Assembly (NCBI GenBank): GCA_041859375.1
Contig: JBHEKP010000225.1
Coordinates: forward strand, 1 to 34,385
DNA from: JBHEKP01 sp041859375
GTDB taxonomy: Bacteria > Hydrogenedentota > Hydrogenedentia > Hydrogenedentales > CAITNO01
Direction of reading: 5' to 3'
DNA length: 34,385 nucleotides
Part shown: positions 7,226 through 16,422 of the stretch, piece by piece
Position numbering within the stretch: position 1 is the first letter of the stretch
Layout: the number at the start of each line of letters is the position of its first letter
Position numbers and translations under genes: made by a program
The notes under the pieces: generated by a model
Database searches by the model: none
Seen by the model: only the letters and a program-made list of their open reading frames with translations
What the model was told of the DNA's origin: nothing

Positions 7226-8358
7226 AAGGCCAGCCCCTCCAGCACCAGCACCTTCAGCACCGCGGCGACGGGCACCGCCATGAGCAGCCCCAGAAAGCCG
7301 AAAAGGCTGCTGAACACAAGGATGGACATGATCACCCACACCGGGCCCAGGCCCACCTGCGAGCCCACAATGCGCGGCGTGAGGATGTAACTTTCCAGCA
7401 GTTGCACCACCACAAAGGTCAGGCCCACCCCGGCAATGTGCCCGTCAATTCCGTAATACACCAGGGTGAGCAGCACCGCCGGAACCATGGTGATGGCGGG
7501 CCCCACATAGGGGATGATGGTGGCCGCGCCGCCCATGAGCGCGATGGGCAGGGCAAAGGGCACGCCGGACAGGGAAAAGCCCGTCCCGTACATCACCATC
7601 ATCGCAAGGCACACGAGCATCTGGCCCCGCAGAAATGACCGCAACTGCACGTCAATCTTGCCGAGAATGCCGGTGAGGTGCCCCCGGTAACGGGGCGGCA
7701 CCAGTTCCAGGACGCCGCCGCCGATTTTGTCGTAGTCCTTCAGCAGGTAAACAGTGACGACAATCACCAGGGAAAGGCTGACCAGCGCACCCAGCACGCC
7801 AAGGATGAAGCGTGCGGCGGCAACCGCCAATTGAGCCGCCGATCCGCCCATTTGCCTGCTCATGTTGGCGATCTGGTCCCCATAACTGCGCACGAACTGA
7901 ACGGCGTTGCCCCGGACCAGTTCGCCTATCTTTTCCGCTATCACGGCGCGTTCGTTGAATTCGGGCGTGTCCGCGGGCGCCCATCCCAGATGGACCACCA
8001 ACTCCCGCAAGGGAAGCCTGTCAAGCCACTGGTCAAAATACCCCTCCGTAACCCCCGTCCGCGCGGACTGCACCAGCCGGTCCGCCTCCCCAATCACTCC
8101 GGAAACCACCACGAGGGGGAGAAGCGCCCCCGCAACCGCAATGATTGCCAGCAACAGCAGGATGGCGGTCATCCGGGGAATACGGCGGCGCTCCAAGAAC
8201 AGCACCACAGGCTGGAGCGCATAGGCGAGGATAAGCGCAAAGAGCACGGGGGTAAGCACGGGAACAATCAGGTATCCGGCGAGAACCAGCAACAACAGCG
8301 CCGCAACCGCGGCAAAAAACCTAAACCAGGGGTTCTTCATCACCGGCTCGAAGTACAT
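7177..8358 (-). CDS. AI-2E family (PerM/TqsA-like) membrane transporter
   Basis: A 393-residue integral membrane protein with about eight hydrophobic segments and the family arrangement. An N-terminal helix pair (FFAAVAALLLLVLAGYLIV, LFALILAYALQPVVLFLERR) comes first. A long extracytoplasmic amphipathic middle follows (about residues 95-195). A C-terminal bundle carries PYVGPAITMVPAVLL and the closing VWVIMSILVFSSLFGFLGL...AVPVAA. Members export autoinducer-2 or act as Na+/H+ exchangers or permeases; the substrate is not predictable. The ATG at 8358 is preferred because AAGGAG lies 6 bases upstream; a TTG start at 8388 would sit too close to the predicted promoter. The 3' end overlaps pssA on the other strand by 49 bases. 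Confidence 0.88.
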   Translation of the reverse strand: MYFEPVMKNPWFRFFAAVAALLLLVLAGYLIVPVLTPVLFALILAYALQPVVLFLERRRIPRMTAILLLLAIIAVAGALLPLVVVSGVIGEADRLVQSARTGVTEGYFDQWLDRLPLRELVVHLGWAPADTPEFNERAVIAEKIGELVRGNAVQFVRSYGDQIANMSRQMGGSAAQLAVAAARFILGVLGALVSLSLVIVVTVYLLKDYDKIGGGVLELVPPRYRGHLTGILGKIDVQLRSFLRGQMLVCLAMMVMYGTGFSLSGVPFALPIALMGGAATIIPYVGPAITMVPAVLLTLVYYGIDGHIAGVGLTFVVVQLLESYILTPRIVGSQVGLGPVWVIMSILVFSSLFGFLGLLMAVPVAAVLKVLVLEGLAFYRRSAVFTDSPPSPG

Positions 8359-8390
8359 CCCGGACTCCTTCTCGTTGCGCCCTTGCAATC

Positions 8391-8419
8391 ATGCTAACAG
8401 GCGGGTGGCGGCGGTGCAA
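8391..8419 (-). promoter_or_regulatory. Predicted promoter for the AI-2E-type gene
   Basis: On the minus strand: TTGCAC (8414-8419), a 17-base spacer, TGT, then TAGCAT (8391-8396). It is back to back with a plus-strand promoter at 8427-8455, so the two transcription units probably share a regulatory region of under 130 bases. Confidence 0.45.
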
Positions 8420-8426
8420 GATCCGC

Positions 8427-8455
8427 TTGATCGAAACATGGGGCTGTGCAATCAT
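8427..8455 (+). promoter_or_regulatory. Predicted promoter for the glycoside hydrolase operon
   Basis: TTGATC (8427-8432), a 17-base spacer ending in TGC, then AATCAT (8450-8455). It is divergent from the promoter at 8391-8419. Transcription would start near 8462, leaving a leader of about 24 bases that holds the AAGGA ribosome site. Confidence 0.4.
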
Positions 8456-8485
8456 GTGCACAAGATTTCAAGAAAAGGATGCAAC

Positions 8486-10672
8486 ATGAAAACTCCCGCC
8501 CAATTTTGCCGTTTTTTCCTGCCTGCCCTTGTCATGGCGCTCTGTGCGCCGTTGTCAAACGCCGCCGAATCCAACGGCCCATGGTATGCGGATTCGCTGG
8601 TGGGGATGGAGGTGGGGCCAACGGGGGCGCAGTTTGGCGCGGACCAGTCCGACACCCCCTATGCGTCAAAATTTTCCGGCAAAGACATTGTTGACGCCCA
8701 AATCGCAACGGGTTCACAGTACCTGGTGATATGGGGAAAAGACAGCGAATATGCCTATTACAACTCCAAAGTGGCGCCCAAATGCCCCGGCATGGGGGAG
8801 AGGGATGTGGTTCAGGAATCGCTGGACGCCGCTAAACCCCACAAGCTGCCGGTGATTGTCTACTGCGTGGTTCAGGGCAACGGTTATCCCCTGCGGGACC
8901 ATCCCGAGTACAAAATGGCCGGCTCGGACGGAAAACCCATTGACCGCATCTGCCTCAATTCGGGATACCTGGATCACGCAGTCCAAGTGCTGGACGAGTT
9001 GATGGGCTACGATATTGACGGCTTCCACATAGACATGCTGGACCAGGGCTTCGGCCCGCCCTACGGCTGTTGGTGTGACAATTGTAAGCGCCTTTTCGAG
9101 GCCGAACACGGCCAGCCCATGCCGCAGGGTGTCACCTGGGACGGGGGCTGGGACAAGATGATGAACTTCCGTTTCAACACCAGCCTCCGCTTTGAAAAGG
9201 CGCTCTATGAGCATGTGAAAAAGCGCAATCCAAAACTTGCCGTGGACTTCAACTACCACGGAAACCCGCCCTTTTCCTGGGAAGTGGGGCAGCTCCCGGT
9301 GATGCACGCCCATGTGGGCGACTTTGTCACCGGGGAGAGCGGCGTGTGGGGCTTTGGCGCCTTGAACTCCAGCCTTGAGGCGCTGTTCCTCCGCGCCACC
9401 GACCCGGAGGGCATCTTTCAGGTGGTGATGCAGCGGGGCGTCCAAATGTATCACGACCAGACCACCCGTCCGCTGAACGACATGCGGTGGGAGATGTTCA
9501 CCCTGCTGGCGCAGGGTTCGGTGGTGACCATCGTGGACAAAACCGCCCATGACGGCAGTCTTGATCCGGTTGCCTATGACCGGTTTGGCAAAATTTTCAA
9601 GGAAGTGCGCGCAAAAGCACCGCATTTCGGCAGGAATCACAAACCGGTCAAGTCGGTTGGCCTCTATTATTCCTCGCGCAGCAGGGACTGGTACGGCCGG
9701 GAAACGCCCCGCAAATATCAGGAGGCCTTTCTGGGCGCACACAAGGCGATGATACTGGAGCATATCCCGGTGTCCTTCCTTCTGGACGAAAATACCACGC
9801 CCGGACTGCTGCGCACGTTCCCCGTGGTCTATCTGCCGGGCGCGGCGATCCTCTCCGAAAAAGAGGCCGCCATGTTCCGGGAGTACGTGGAACAGGGCGG
9901 CAACCTGATCCTTACCGGATTTACCGGGCTTTTCGATGCCATGGGCGCGCCCCTTGCCAATTCCATCCTTGCCGAACTCATCGGCGCGGACCTGGTGGAA
10001 CGCCTGGACAGCATTGACAATCATGTGGCTCTGGACGGCTCCGTCCCGGAGGCAATGAAACGGGACATCACCGCCGACTGGCCCTTCCTGGTGCGCGGGC
10101 CGGCGGCGGTTTTCAAGCCGACCGCCGCTCAACCCGCCGGCCTGCTCCACAAGCCCGTGCGCACCGTGCGCCAGATTCAGGGGCTGGAGGGCACCGAAAT
10201 GCCCAACAGCGCCGGGGCGGTCGCCGGTCCGGCCATGCTCGTCAACAAATTAGGCCGGGGAACCGTGCTGGCTTTTGCCTGCTCGCCGGATGCGGCGCTG
10301 GCGGGCGAATACGGCATGACCGAGGACAGGTTGCTGCTGCGCAACGCCGTTGCCATGCTCCATCCGGCCCCGCCGGTGCGGGTGGACGCGCCCACCTTTG
10401 TCGAGTCGGTGGTGACGGAGGGCCCCGAGCCGGACACCATGCGGGTGCATCTCATCGGATACGTCTCGCCGCCCGCGTGCCTGCCCAAAAACAGGCCGCA
10501 CATCTTTCCGCAAATGATTGAGGACAAGCCCATGTACCGCGCCGCGGTCACCCTGGACCGTTTGGTAAAATCAGCCGAAGTGTGCAACGATGACACTGAA
10601 ATGCGCATTGACGGAAGCACGGTCCATCTGGTGGTGAACGACATTCATGAGGTGCTCGTGCTGAAAAAGTGA
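8486..10672 (+). CDS. Secreted glycoside-hydrolase-like protein (GHL6/trimerisation type)
   Basis: A 728-residue protein with a Sec signal peptide (FCRFFLPALVMALCAPLSNAA). Residues about 45-400 look like a TIM barrel of clan-A-like hydrolases: VIWGKDSEYAYYN, LPVIVYCVVQGNGYPL, then a DGFHIDMLD strand followed by CWCDNCKRLF. The DG...D plus CxC..C block recalls the hypothetical glycosyl hydrolase 6 family. Residues about 410-650 resemble a beta-galactosidase trimerisation (class I amidotransferase-like) domain (VGLYYSSRSRDWYG, FPVVYLPGAAILSEKEA, YVEQGGNLILTGFTGLFD). Catalytic acids cannot be assigned with confidence. The ATG at 8486 has AAGGA 7 bases upstream; the open frame further upstream is noncoding leader. 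It lies 24 bases before a CE15-like esterase, suggesting polysaccharide breakdown. Confidence 0.7.
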   Translation: MKTPAQFCRFFLPALVMALCAPLSNAAESNGPWYADSLVGMEVGPTGAQFGADQSDTPYASKFSGKDIVDAQIATGSQYLVIWGKDSEYAYYNSKVAPKCPGMGERDVVQESLDAAKPHKLPVIVYCVVQGNGYPLRDHPEYKMAGSDGKPIDRICLNSGYLDHAVQVLDELMGYDIDGFHIDMLDQGFGPPYGCWCDNCKRLFEAEHGQPMPQGVTWDGGWDKMMNFRFNTSLRFEKALYEHVKKRNPKLAVDFNYHGNPPFSWEVGQLPVMHAHVGDFVTGESGVWGFGALNSSLEALFLRATDPEGIFQVVMQRGVQMYHDQTTRPLNDMRWEMFTLLAQGSVVTIVDKTAHDGSLDPVAYDRFGKIFKEVRAKAPHFGRNHKPVKSVGLYYSSRSRDWYGRETPRKYQEAFLGAHKAMILEHIPVSFLLDENTTPGLLRTFPVVYLPGAAILSEKEAAMFREYVEQGGNLILTGFTGLFDAMGAPLANSILAELIGADLVERLDSIDNHVALDGSVPEAMKRDITADWPFLVRGPAAVFKPTAAQPAGLLHKPVRTVRQIQGLEGTEMPNSAGAVAGPAMLVNKLGRGTVLAFACSPDAALAGEYGMTEDRLLLRNAVAMLHPAPPVRVDAPTFVESVVTEGPEPDTMRVHLIGYVSPPACLPKNRPHIFPQMIEDKPMYRAAVTLDRLVKSAEVCNDDTEMRIDGSTVHLVVNDIHEVLVLKK

Positions 10673-10696
10673 CCGCGGCAGCGGCTCCGGAAACCC

Positions 10697-11926
10697 ATGA
10701 CGCCCTTTTTGCGGATGACAAAACTAATCCGGTTTTTCCTCCTGCCCGCCCTTTTGTGTGTTCTGGCCTGTCCGGAGCAGGGAGGGGCCGTGCCCGCTTT
10801 CCCGGAACCGGCCCAATGCCCTGAACTGGACGGGCTGCCCAACCCCTTTGTTCACTGCGACGGGCGGCCTGTCCCAAACCCGGAAGCATGGCCGGAACGC
10901 CGTGCCGAACTTCGGGAAATGCTGCTCCATTACGCCTATGGCCATCCCCCGGCCATGCCCGTCACGGTGCAAGCCTTGGATGTTCAGGAACGCATGCGGC
11001 GCGGGGGGGAGGAGCGTGAGGTGACCTTTTCCCTTGAGACTCAGGGGGGAGCCGCGCCTTTCCGCATGCAATGCGGCATTGTGTTTCCCGCCAACGGCGG
11101 GCCAAAGTTTCCCGTCATACTCGCCATCGATCCGGTCTGGCAGCCCCATGTTGAGGAAACAGCCCGGCAGGTGACCGGACGGGGATACGCCTTTGCGGGT
11201 TTTGTTTACCATGATGTGGACGATGACAATGCCGACCGGGGCAACGGCGTCTATCCCGCTTTTCCCGGAAACGACTGGGCCACACTGGCCGCATGGGCCT
11301 GGGCGGCCTCCCGCCTCACCGATTATCTGACAACCCGGGATGATGTGGACGCGGCACGCATTGCCGTCACCGGCCATTCCCGCTGCGGCAAGGCGGCCCT
11401 GCTGGCGGGTGCGCTGGATGAGCGCTTCACCCTCACCGCACCCCACGCCTCCGGTGCGGGCGGCGCGGGTTCCTTCCGCATCCAGCCCAAGGGCGTGGAA
11501 ACCCTTGAGCTCATCACCGCGCCGGACCGCTTTCACTATTGGTTTCACCCGAACCTGCGGGGTTTTTCCGGCATGGAAAACCGTCTCCCCTTTGACCAGC
11601 ATTTCCTGAAGGCGCTGGTGGCACCCCGCGCCCTGCTGTCCATGGAGGCTTTTGGGGACAAATGGGCCAACCCCTCCGGCTCCTGGCAGACGCACCTTGC
11701 GGCGCGGGAGGTGTTCCGTTTTCTGGACGCGGAGGGCCGGATTATGGCCTGGTACCGGCCGGGGGGGCATGACTTGACCCCGGAGGACTGGACCGCCCTC
11801 CTCGATGCGGCGGACCATGTCTTCAAAGGCCGCGCCCTTCCAAACGCGCTGCGGAAAAATCCCTTTCCTGCTGAAAAGGCTTCTTTTCCCTGGCGTGCGC
11901 CTGAACAGGCAAAAGGCGCGCCATGA
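10697..11926 (+). CDS. CE15-like glucuronoyl esterase / alpha-beta hydrolase
   Basis: A 409-residue secreted alpha/beta hydrolase. The N-terminus (FFLLPALLCVLACPEQ) could be a type I or lipoprotein signal. The core matches carbohydrate esterase family 15. Nucleophile Ser228 lies in TGHSRCGKAALLAGALDERF, followed by the PHASGAGGAGSFR segment. His358 lies in PGGHDLTPEDW. CE15 enzymes cut ester links between glucuronoxylan and lignin alcohols, or other uronate esters. The canonical catalytic Glu in the QESG-type segment is replaced (Ala251 here). Asp321 in FGDKWANP occupies the alternative acid position I recall for some bacterial members. It overlaps the downstream YfhO-type gene by ATGA, so the two are translationally coupled. 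Confidence 0.75.
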   Translation: MTPFLRMTKLIRFFLLPALLCVLACPEQGGAVPAFPEPAQCPELDGLPNPFVHCDGRPVPNPEAWPERRAELREMLLHYAYGHPPAMPVTVQALDVQERMRRGGEEREVTFSLETQGGAAPFRMQCGIVFPANGGPKFPVILAIDPVWQPHVEETARQVTGRGYAFAGFVYHDVDDDNADRGNGVYPAFPGNDWATLAAWAWAASRLTDYLTTRDDVDAARIAVTGHSRCGKAALLAGALDERFTLTAPHASGAGGAGSFRIQPKGVETLELITAPDRFHYWFHPNLRGFSGMENRLPFDQHFLKALVAPRALLSMEAFGDKWANPSGSWQTHLAAREVFRFLDAEGRIMAWYRPGGHDLTPEDWTALLDAADHVFKGRALPNALRKNPFPAEKASFPWRAPEQAKGAP

Positions 11927-14406
11927 CCCCCCGGATAAAAACAGTCCTTGGCGGTGCGGCGCTGGCACTCGCGCTGGTGGTGACGGCGTGGCTGCCCCTG
12001 CTGTTGAGCGGCAACCCGGCGATGCTCTGGGGACGAAGGGACTTGTGGAACTATTTCGGGCCCGCCGCATTTTACTTTGACCACAGCCTGCACCAGGGAG
12101 CATGGCCTTGGTGGAATTCCCATGTTTTTTGCGGCACCCCCTTTTCGGCCAATCCGCAGGCATCCGTCTTTTATCCGCCAAACCTGCTCCGGGCCCTGCT
12201 GAATTTCGCCCCCACGCCGCACCGCTCCATGGTGTCCCTGTTGTTGATGCAATGGGTGCATCTGGCCTTTTTCGGCGCGGGCATGGCCCTGTTGTGCAGG
12301 AGCCACCGCCTGTCCAAAACCGCCACCATCATTGGAATCGCCGCTTTTGTCCTTTCCGGGGCCGTTGCCTTCCGTTCCGTCCAGCACTGGCATTTCATCG
12401 CCTGCGCCGCATGGCTCCCATGGGCGCTGTGGGGAATTCGGTGCACGGTGCGCGCCCGTTCCCGGCGGGGAAAAATCACGGGGCTCCTCCTGCTGGGCAT
12501 GACCACCGGGATGATTTTTCTGATAGGTTTTCCCCAGCTGGCCATCTATTTTCTGGTCTGCTGTGCCGCCTTTGGCTTTTTTGACCGGGTTGTCCGCATC
12601 TCCAAACCCGCCAGATTCCCCAAAAATATCGGAAAACTTGTCATTCTGCTTGGATGCATGTGTGTTTTGGGGATACTTTTGGCCCTGCCCATGCTCCTGC
12701 CCGCCTCGGAACTCGCAGGACACAGCATGCGCGCCAAGGGGATTGGTGACAGTCAGTCCGTGGTTTCCTACCGGCCCATGCCTTATCTGCAACATCCCAT
12801 GGCACTCCTGCGCGCACTCATCTGGTTCCCTGGAGCCAACAGCCTTCAATTATGCGGTGTGGTCGCCCTGTTTTTGGCGTTGGTGGCATTCTTCCGAAGG
12901 GGACGCACGGCATGGCCATATATCGGACTCTTTCTGGTAATGATTGATTGCGCCATGGGACCTCCCTGGCCCTGTGCCACTTTGGTCTCTTGGCTGGCCC
13001 CTTTCGACATCGCCGAAACCGAACGGGCAGTGCTTTTTGTCTCATTTTACATCGCCATGCTGGCGGCATTCGGCATGGACAGCCTGAAAAAAGTGTCGGT
13101 TATTAAAAAAAACGATCGGTTATTATTTGTTATTGTTGGCATTCTTGGCGTTAGTGTGATGGGAACCCTTTTGGAGTGGGAGGTGCTGGATCCCGAATAT
13201 CCCATTGGAACGTGGATATGGGGTATGCAGTTGCTGGCAGTTGCCGTTATCATTATTGCCCTGCTGAAACCCACATGGAGATGGGGGAGTGCGGCTATTC
13301 TTCTGGGTCTACTGATTGAACTGGCAGTATGGAACCAAGCCTTCTTATTCCATGAAACCAAACTGAATTCTTATCCTGCAAACACAGACTCCATGATTCA
13401 AAAACAGTCCTTTAAAAATGCAAACGTGCGCATTCCGCCAAATAAATATTTAGAAAATGCCTCGATGTTGTCCTTGCAGCCTGGAGTCAGTGGATACGAT
13501 CCCCTCTTTCTGAATGACACCCGAAGGGTGCTTTGCGCCCCGGATAAAGAGAGGATATATGACAGACAGGTCTATTCCCGAGAAGTGATGCGCCAAAACA
13601 CCCGTGGTAATAATTTAGTTAAGCGTCGGTTTTGGTTGGTTAGGGACATTATCAAATGCCCAATACCAGAAAAAGACCGGATTTTCCCGATCTGTGCGGG
13701 AATTCCAGTGGGAGGGGAGGGGCTCCTCCCCGAAAACACCTCTGTCACACCGGGAAATGAGCGTATTACCCCGCTTTCATCAACCACCCTTCTGCAATCT
13801 AAACAGGACAAAAAGCTTCTTCTGACCCTGCCGGCCTTCCCCGCACCCCGGCATCACGCCGCATTACGCCTATGGCTGGAATGTCCGCAGCCAGGAAAGA
13901 TGGAGTGTGACTTTCTCGCCGGTGACAAAGGAACAGCGTTGCCCGCGCTGGATGTCGTCTGGAAGGCCGGAAGCACGATGGTGGAAATCCCCCTGCCGGA
14001 CACGGAAGCACAAGAACTCCAGCCCTGCTTCCGCCTGGACCAAAACATCCTTCCCCCGGAAATCGTCCGCGCTGAGTTGGCGGAAGACCAGGGCGATGAA
14101 AATAACCTGCTGTCGATTGCCAAAACATGGGCAAACAGGGTGGTCGTGCGCGCCGAAAACCTGCCGGAGGCCCGTTGGCTGGTGTTCACCGAATCCGCCT
14201 ATCCCGGCTGGACCGCAACGGTCAACGGGCAATCGGTGCCTATCACCAAAGTTTTCGGAGTATTTCAGGCGGTGCGGATTCCTGCGGGGAACAGTGAGGT
14301 CAGGTTTGAATTTTTGCCCTTCCGAAACCTCATTGCCCTTGCTGCTGGCGCGGCCGGATGGCTGGGATGCCTGGCACTGCTGATGTTGGTCCGTATGAGG
14401 GGATGA
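11923..14406 (+). CDS. YfhO-family multi-span membrane protein (GT-C-like)
   Basis: An 827-residue protein with 12 or so hydrophobic segments in residues 8-485 and a periplasmic C-terminal part, ending with one more helix and a short basic tail (LVRMRG). RRDLWNYFGPAAFYFDHSL, GAWPWWNSHVFCGTPF, ASVFYPPNLL near the start and ESAYPGWTATVNG...RIPAGNSEVRFEF near the end are typical of bacterial YfhO proteins. Those are linked to glycosylation of cell-wall teichoic acids or lipid-linked sugars in Bacillota. The role here is unknown; a GT-C glycosyltransferase using a polyprenyl-linked sugar is the family-based guess. Bases about 13080-13700 are much more AT-rich than the flanks. It follows the CE15-like gene with a 4-base overlap and ends 12 bases from the convergent dxs. 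Confidence 0.8.
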   Translation: MTPRIKTVLGGAALALALVVTAWLPLLLSGNPAMLWGRRDLWNYFGPAAFYFDHSLHQGAWPWWNSHVFCGTPFSANPQASVFYPPNLLRALLNFAPTPHRSMVSLLLMQWVHLAFFGAGMALLCRSHRLSKTATIIGIAAFVLSGAVAFRSVQHWHFIACAAWLPWALWGIRCTVRARSRRGKITGLLLLGMTTGMIFLIGFPQLAIYFLVCCAAFGFFDRVVRISKPARFPKNIGKLVILLGCMCVLGILLALPMLLPASELAGHSMRAKGIGDSQSVVSYRPMPYLQHPMALLRALIWFPGANSLQLCGVVALFLALVAFFRRGRTAWPYIGLFLVMIDCAMGPPWPCATLVSWLAPFDIAETERAVLFVSFYIAMLAAFGMDSLKKVSVIKKNDRLLFVIVGILGVSVMGTLLEWEVLDPEYPIGTWIWGMQLLAVAVIIIALLKPTWRWGSAAILLGLLIELAVWNQAFLFHETKLNSYPANTDSMIQKQSFKNANVRIPPNKYLENASMLSLQPGVSGYDPLFLNDTRRVLCAPDKERIYDRQVYSREVMRQNTRGNNLVKRRFWLVRDIIKCPIPEKDRIFPICAGIPVGGEGLLPENTSVTPGNERITPLSSTTLLQSKQDKKLLLTLPAFPAPRHHAALRLWLECPQPGKMECDFLAGDKGTALPALDVVWKAGSTMVEIPLPDTEAQELQPCFRLDQNILPPEIVRAELAEDQGDENNLLSIAKTWANRVVVRAENLPEARWLVFTESAYPGWTATVNGQSVPITKVFGVFQAVRIPAGNSEVRFEFLPFRNLIALAAGAAGWLGCLALLMLVRMRG

Positions 14407-14418
14407 GGGAAAGGCCCG

Positions 14419-16314
14419 TCACTGGCGGGAAAGGCCCTTCAGAAAAGCCAAAACCGTCCGGTGCATTCCTTCCGCATCCAGCCCGTGGTCGGCGAGTTGC
14501 TCCTCGCGGGTGGCCTGCGCGCTGAACACGTCCGGTATGCCGATGCGGTGAATGCGCAGGTTTCCAAGACGGCCCGTCTTCTCAAAATACTCCATCACCG
14601 CGCTTCCAAAGCCGCCGTCCAGCGTGTTTTCCTCAACGGTGATAATGGGCCGGTCCGCAATCCGGTCGAGCAGCGCCGAATCCAGCGGTTTGATCCACCG
14701 CGCATCGGCCACGGCGACAGCGTAACCGTCCGCCTGGAGCATTTCCGCCGCCCGGAGCGCGGCCCCGGCACAGGGGCCCACCGTGAGCAGCACCGCATCC
14801 GCACCCTCCCGCAGGATTTCCCCGCGGGTGATGTCGCGCCCCGCCGTTTCCCCTATGGTGGGGGCCTCGCTGCGGGCGTAGCGAACCGCCGCGGGCATGT
14901 CCTGCCCAAGCGCCCAAAGGACCATCAGCCTTGTGTCCATATCATCACGGGGCGCCATGACACCCAGGTTGGGCACGGCGCGCAGGAAGGAAAGATCAAA
15001 GGTGCCGTTCTGGGTGGGGCTGTCCTCGCCGACCAGCCCGGCGCGGTCCAGGGCAAAGACCACCGGCAGTTTCTGGATGCACACATCGTGAATCAACTGA
15101 TCGTATCCGCGCTGGAGGAAGGTTGAATAGATGGCGGCGACCGGCCTCATCCCGGCGATGGCCAGCCCCGCCGCAAAGGTGACGGCATGCTGCTCGCAGA
15201 TGCCCACGTCAAAAAAGCGGTCCGGAAACTTCGCCTCGAACCTGGTGAGGCCCGTGCCGGAGGGCATGGCGGCGGTAATGGCCGCAACGCGGTTGTCCGC
15301 CCCGGCGGCCTCAATCAACGCGGCCGCGAAGGCGTCTGTGAAAGTCGGCACGGCCGCGGGTTTGGCCTCGACCTTGGCGGGCACGGGATCGCCCTCGCCC
15401 GCGTCGGGCTTGATGCACATGGGCTTCACGCCGTGGTAGCGCTGCGGATCCTGCTCCGCCTCCTTGAGCCCCTTGCCCTTCTCTGTGGTGCAGTGGAGGA
15501 ACACGGGCCCCTCCATGACCCGCACGCGCCGGAGCAGCTCAATGAGCATCGGCAGGTCGTGGCCGTCCACGGGTCCGATGTAGTTGAAGCCCATCTCCTG
15601 GAAAAGGCCGCCCTTGGTGATGAGCCCCTTCACCGATTTTTCAATGTTCTGTATGGCGCGTGTCATCCTGCCGCCGATGAGGGACTTCACATAACTGCCC
15701 ACATCCTGCTTGGCGCGCTTGTAGGGCGCGGCGGTGATGAGCCGGTTGAAATAATGGGCCAGCGCGCCGACATTGGGCGAGATGGACATCTTGTTGTCGT
15801 TCAGGATGACCAGCATGTCCAGCCCAAGATGTCCGGCGTGGCTGAGCGCCTCAAAGGCCATGCCGCCCGTCATGGCACCGTCACCGATGAGGGCCACCAC
15901 CTTGTGGGATTCCCCGCGCCTGTCGCGGGCGAGCGCCATGCCCGCCGCAGCCGAAATCGAGGTGGAACTGTGGCCCGTGCCAAAGCAGTCGTAGACACTT
16001 TCGGTGATTTTCGGATAGCCGCTGATGCCGTCCCTGCGGCGCAGGGTGGAGAATTCCCCGCGCCGTCCGGTCAACAGTTTGTGGGCGTAACACTGGTGGC
16101 CCACATCCCACACAAGCCTGTCAACGGCAAGATCATAGACATAGTGGAGCGCTATGGTCAGTTCCACCACGCCCAAAGGGGACGCCAAATGCCCGCCGTT
16201 CTTGTTGACCGTCTCGATTATCTGCTCGCGCAGTTCGAAGGAAAGCGCCTCCAACTGCTCAAGGGTAAGCTTTTTCAGGTCTATGGGACTGTCAATGGTA
16301 TCCAAAATTCGCAT
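14419..16314 (-). CDS. dxs: 1-deoxy-D-xylulose-5-phosphate synthase
   Basis: A 631-residue enzyme of normal length, condensing pyruvate and glyceraldehyde 3-phosphate as the first step of the MEP isoprenoid pathway. The N-terminal ThDP half has NGGHLASPLG (His42), DVGHQCYAHKLLTGR and the metal/ThDP signature GDGAMTGGMAFEALSHAG starting at residue 144 and ending near NDNKMSISPNVG. The middle pyrimidine-binding half has DVGICEQHAVTFAAGLA and the DRAGLVGEDSPTQNGTFD segment. The C-terminal transketolase domain ends the protein. There is no clear Shine-Dalgarno before the ATG at 16314 (the preceding bases are CATTTTTCG). The gene is convergent with the YfhO-type gene. Confidence 0.97.
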   Translation of the reverse strand: MRILDTIDSPIDLKKLTLEQLEALSFELREQIIETVNKNGGHLASPLGVVELTIALHYVYDLAVDRLVWDVGHQCYAHKLLTGRRGEFSTLRRRDGISGYPKITESVYDCFGTGHSSTSISAAAGMALARDRRGESHKVVALIGDGAMTGGMAFEALSHAGHLGLDMLVILNDNKMSISPNVGALAHYFNRLITAAPYKRAKQDVGSYVKSLIGGRMTRAIQNIEKSVKGLITKGGLFQEMGFNYIGPVDGHDLPMLIELLRRVRVMEGPVFLHCTTEKGKGLKEAEQDPQRYHGVKPMCIKPDAGEGDPVPAKVEAKPAAVPTFTDAFAAALIEAAGADNRVAAITAAMPSGTGLTRFEAKFPDRFFDVGICEQHAVTFAAGLAIAGMRPVAAIYSTFLQRGYDQLIHDVCIQKLPVVFALDRAGLVGEDSPTQNGTFDLSFLRAVPNLGVMAPRDDMDTRLMVLWALGQDMPAAVRYARSEAPTIGETAGRDITRGEILREGADAVLLTVGPCAGAALRAAEMLQADGYAVAVADARWIKPLDSALLDRIADRPIITVEENTLDGGFGSAVMEYFEKTGRLGNLRIHRIGIPDVFSAQATREEQLADHGLDAEGMHRTVLAFLKGLSRQ

Positions 16315-16422
16315 CGAAAAATGTCCGAAATGTTGTCATTGGCAATAGAAACAATTCCGGACTCTTGAGTGAGCCGGAAAAATGCCGGAAACTGCCGTCC
16401 CGACATGGTCAATTCTGCGCAA

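Noticed and set aside
8714..10150. Minus-strand open frame of 478 codons
   Set aside because: Lies antisense to the glycoside-hydrolase-like gene and encodes a His/Arg/Gly-rich product with no domain.
10724..12181. Minus-strand open frame of 485 codons
   Set aside because: Antisense to CE15-like and YfhO-type genes; low-complexity composition.
14407..14437. Direct repeat GGGAAAGGCCC (14407-14417 and 14427-14437) at the dxs/YfhO convergence
   Set aside because: Two 11-base copies 20 bases apart are not inverted and not terminator-like; possibly chance in GC-rich DNA.
15187..16368. Plus-strand open frame of 393 codons
   Set aside because: Antisense to dxs, which is unmistakable.
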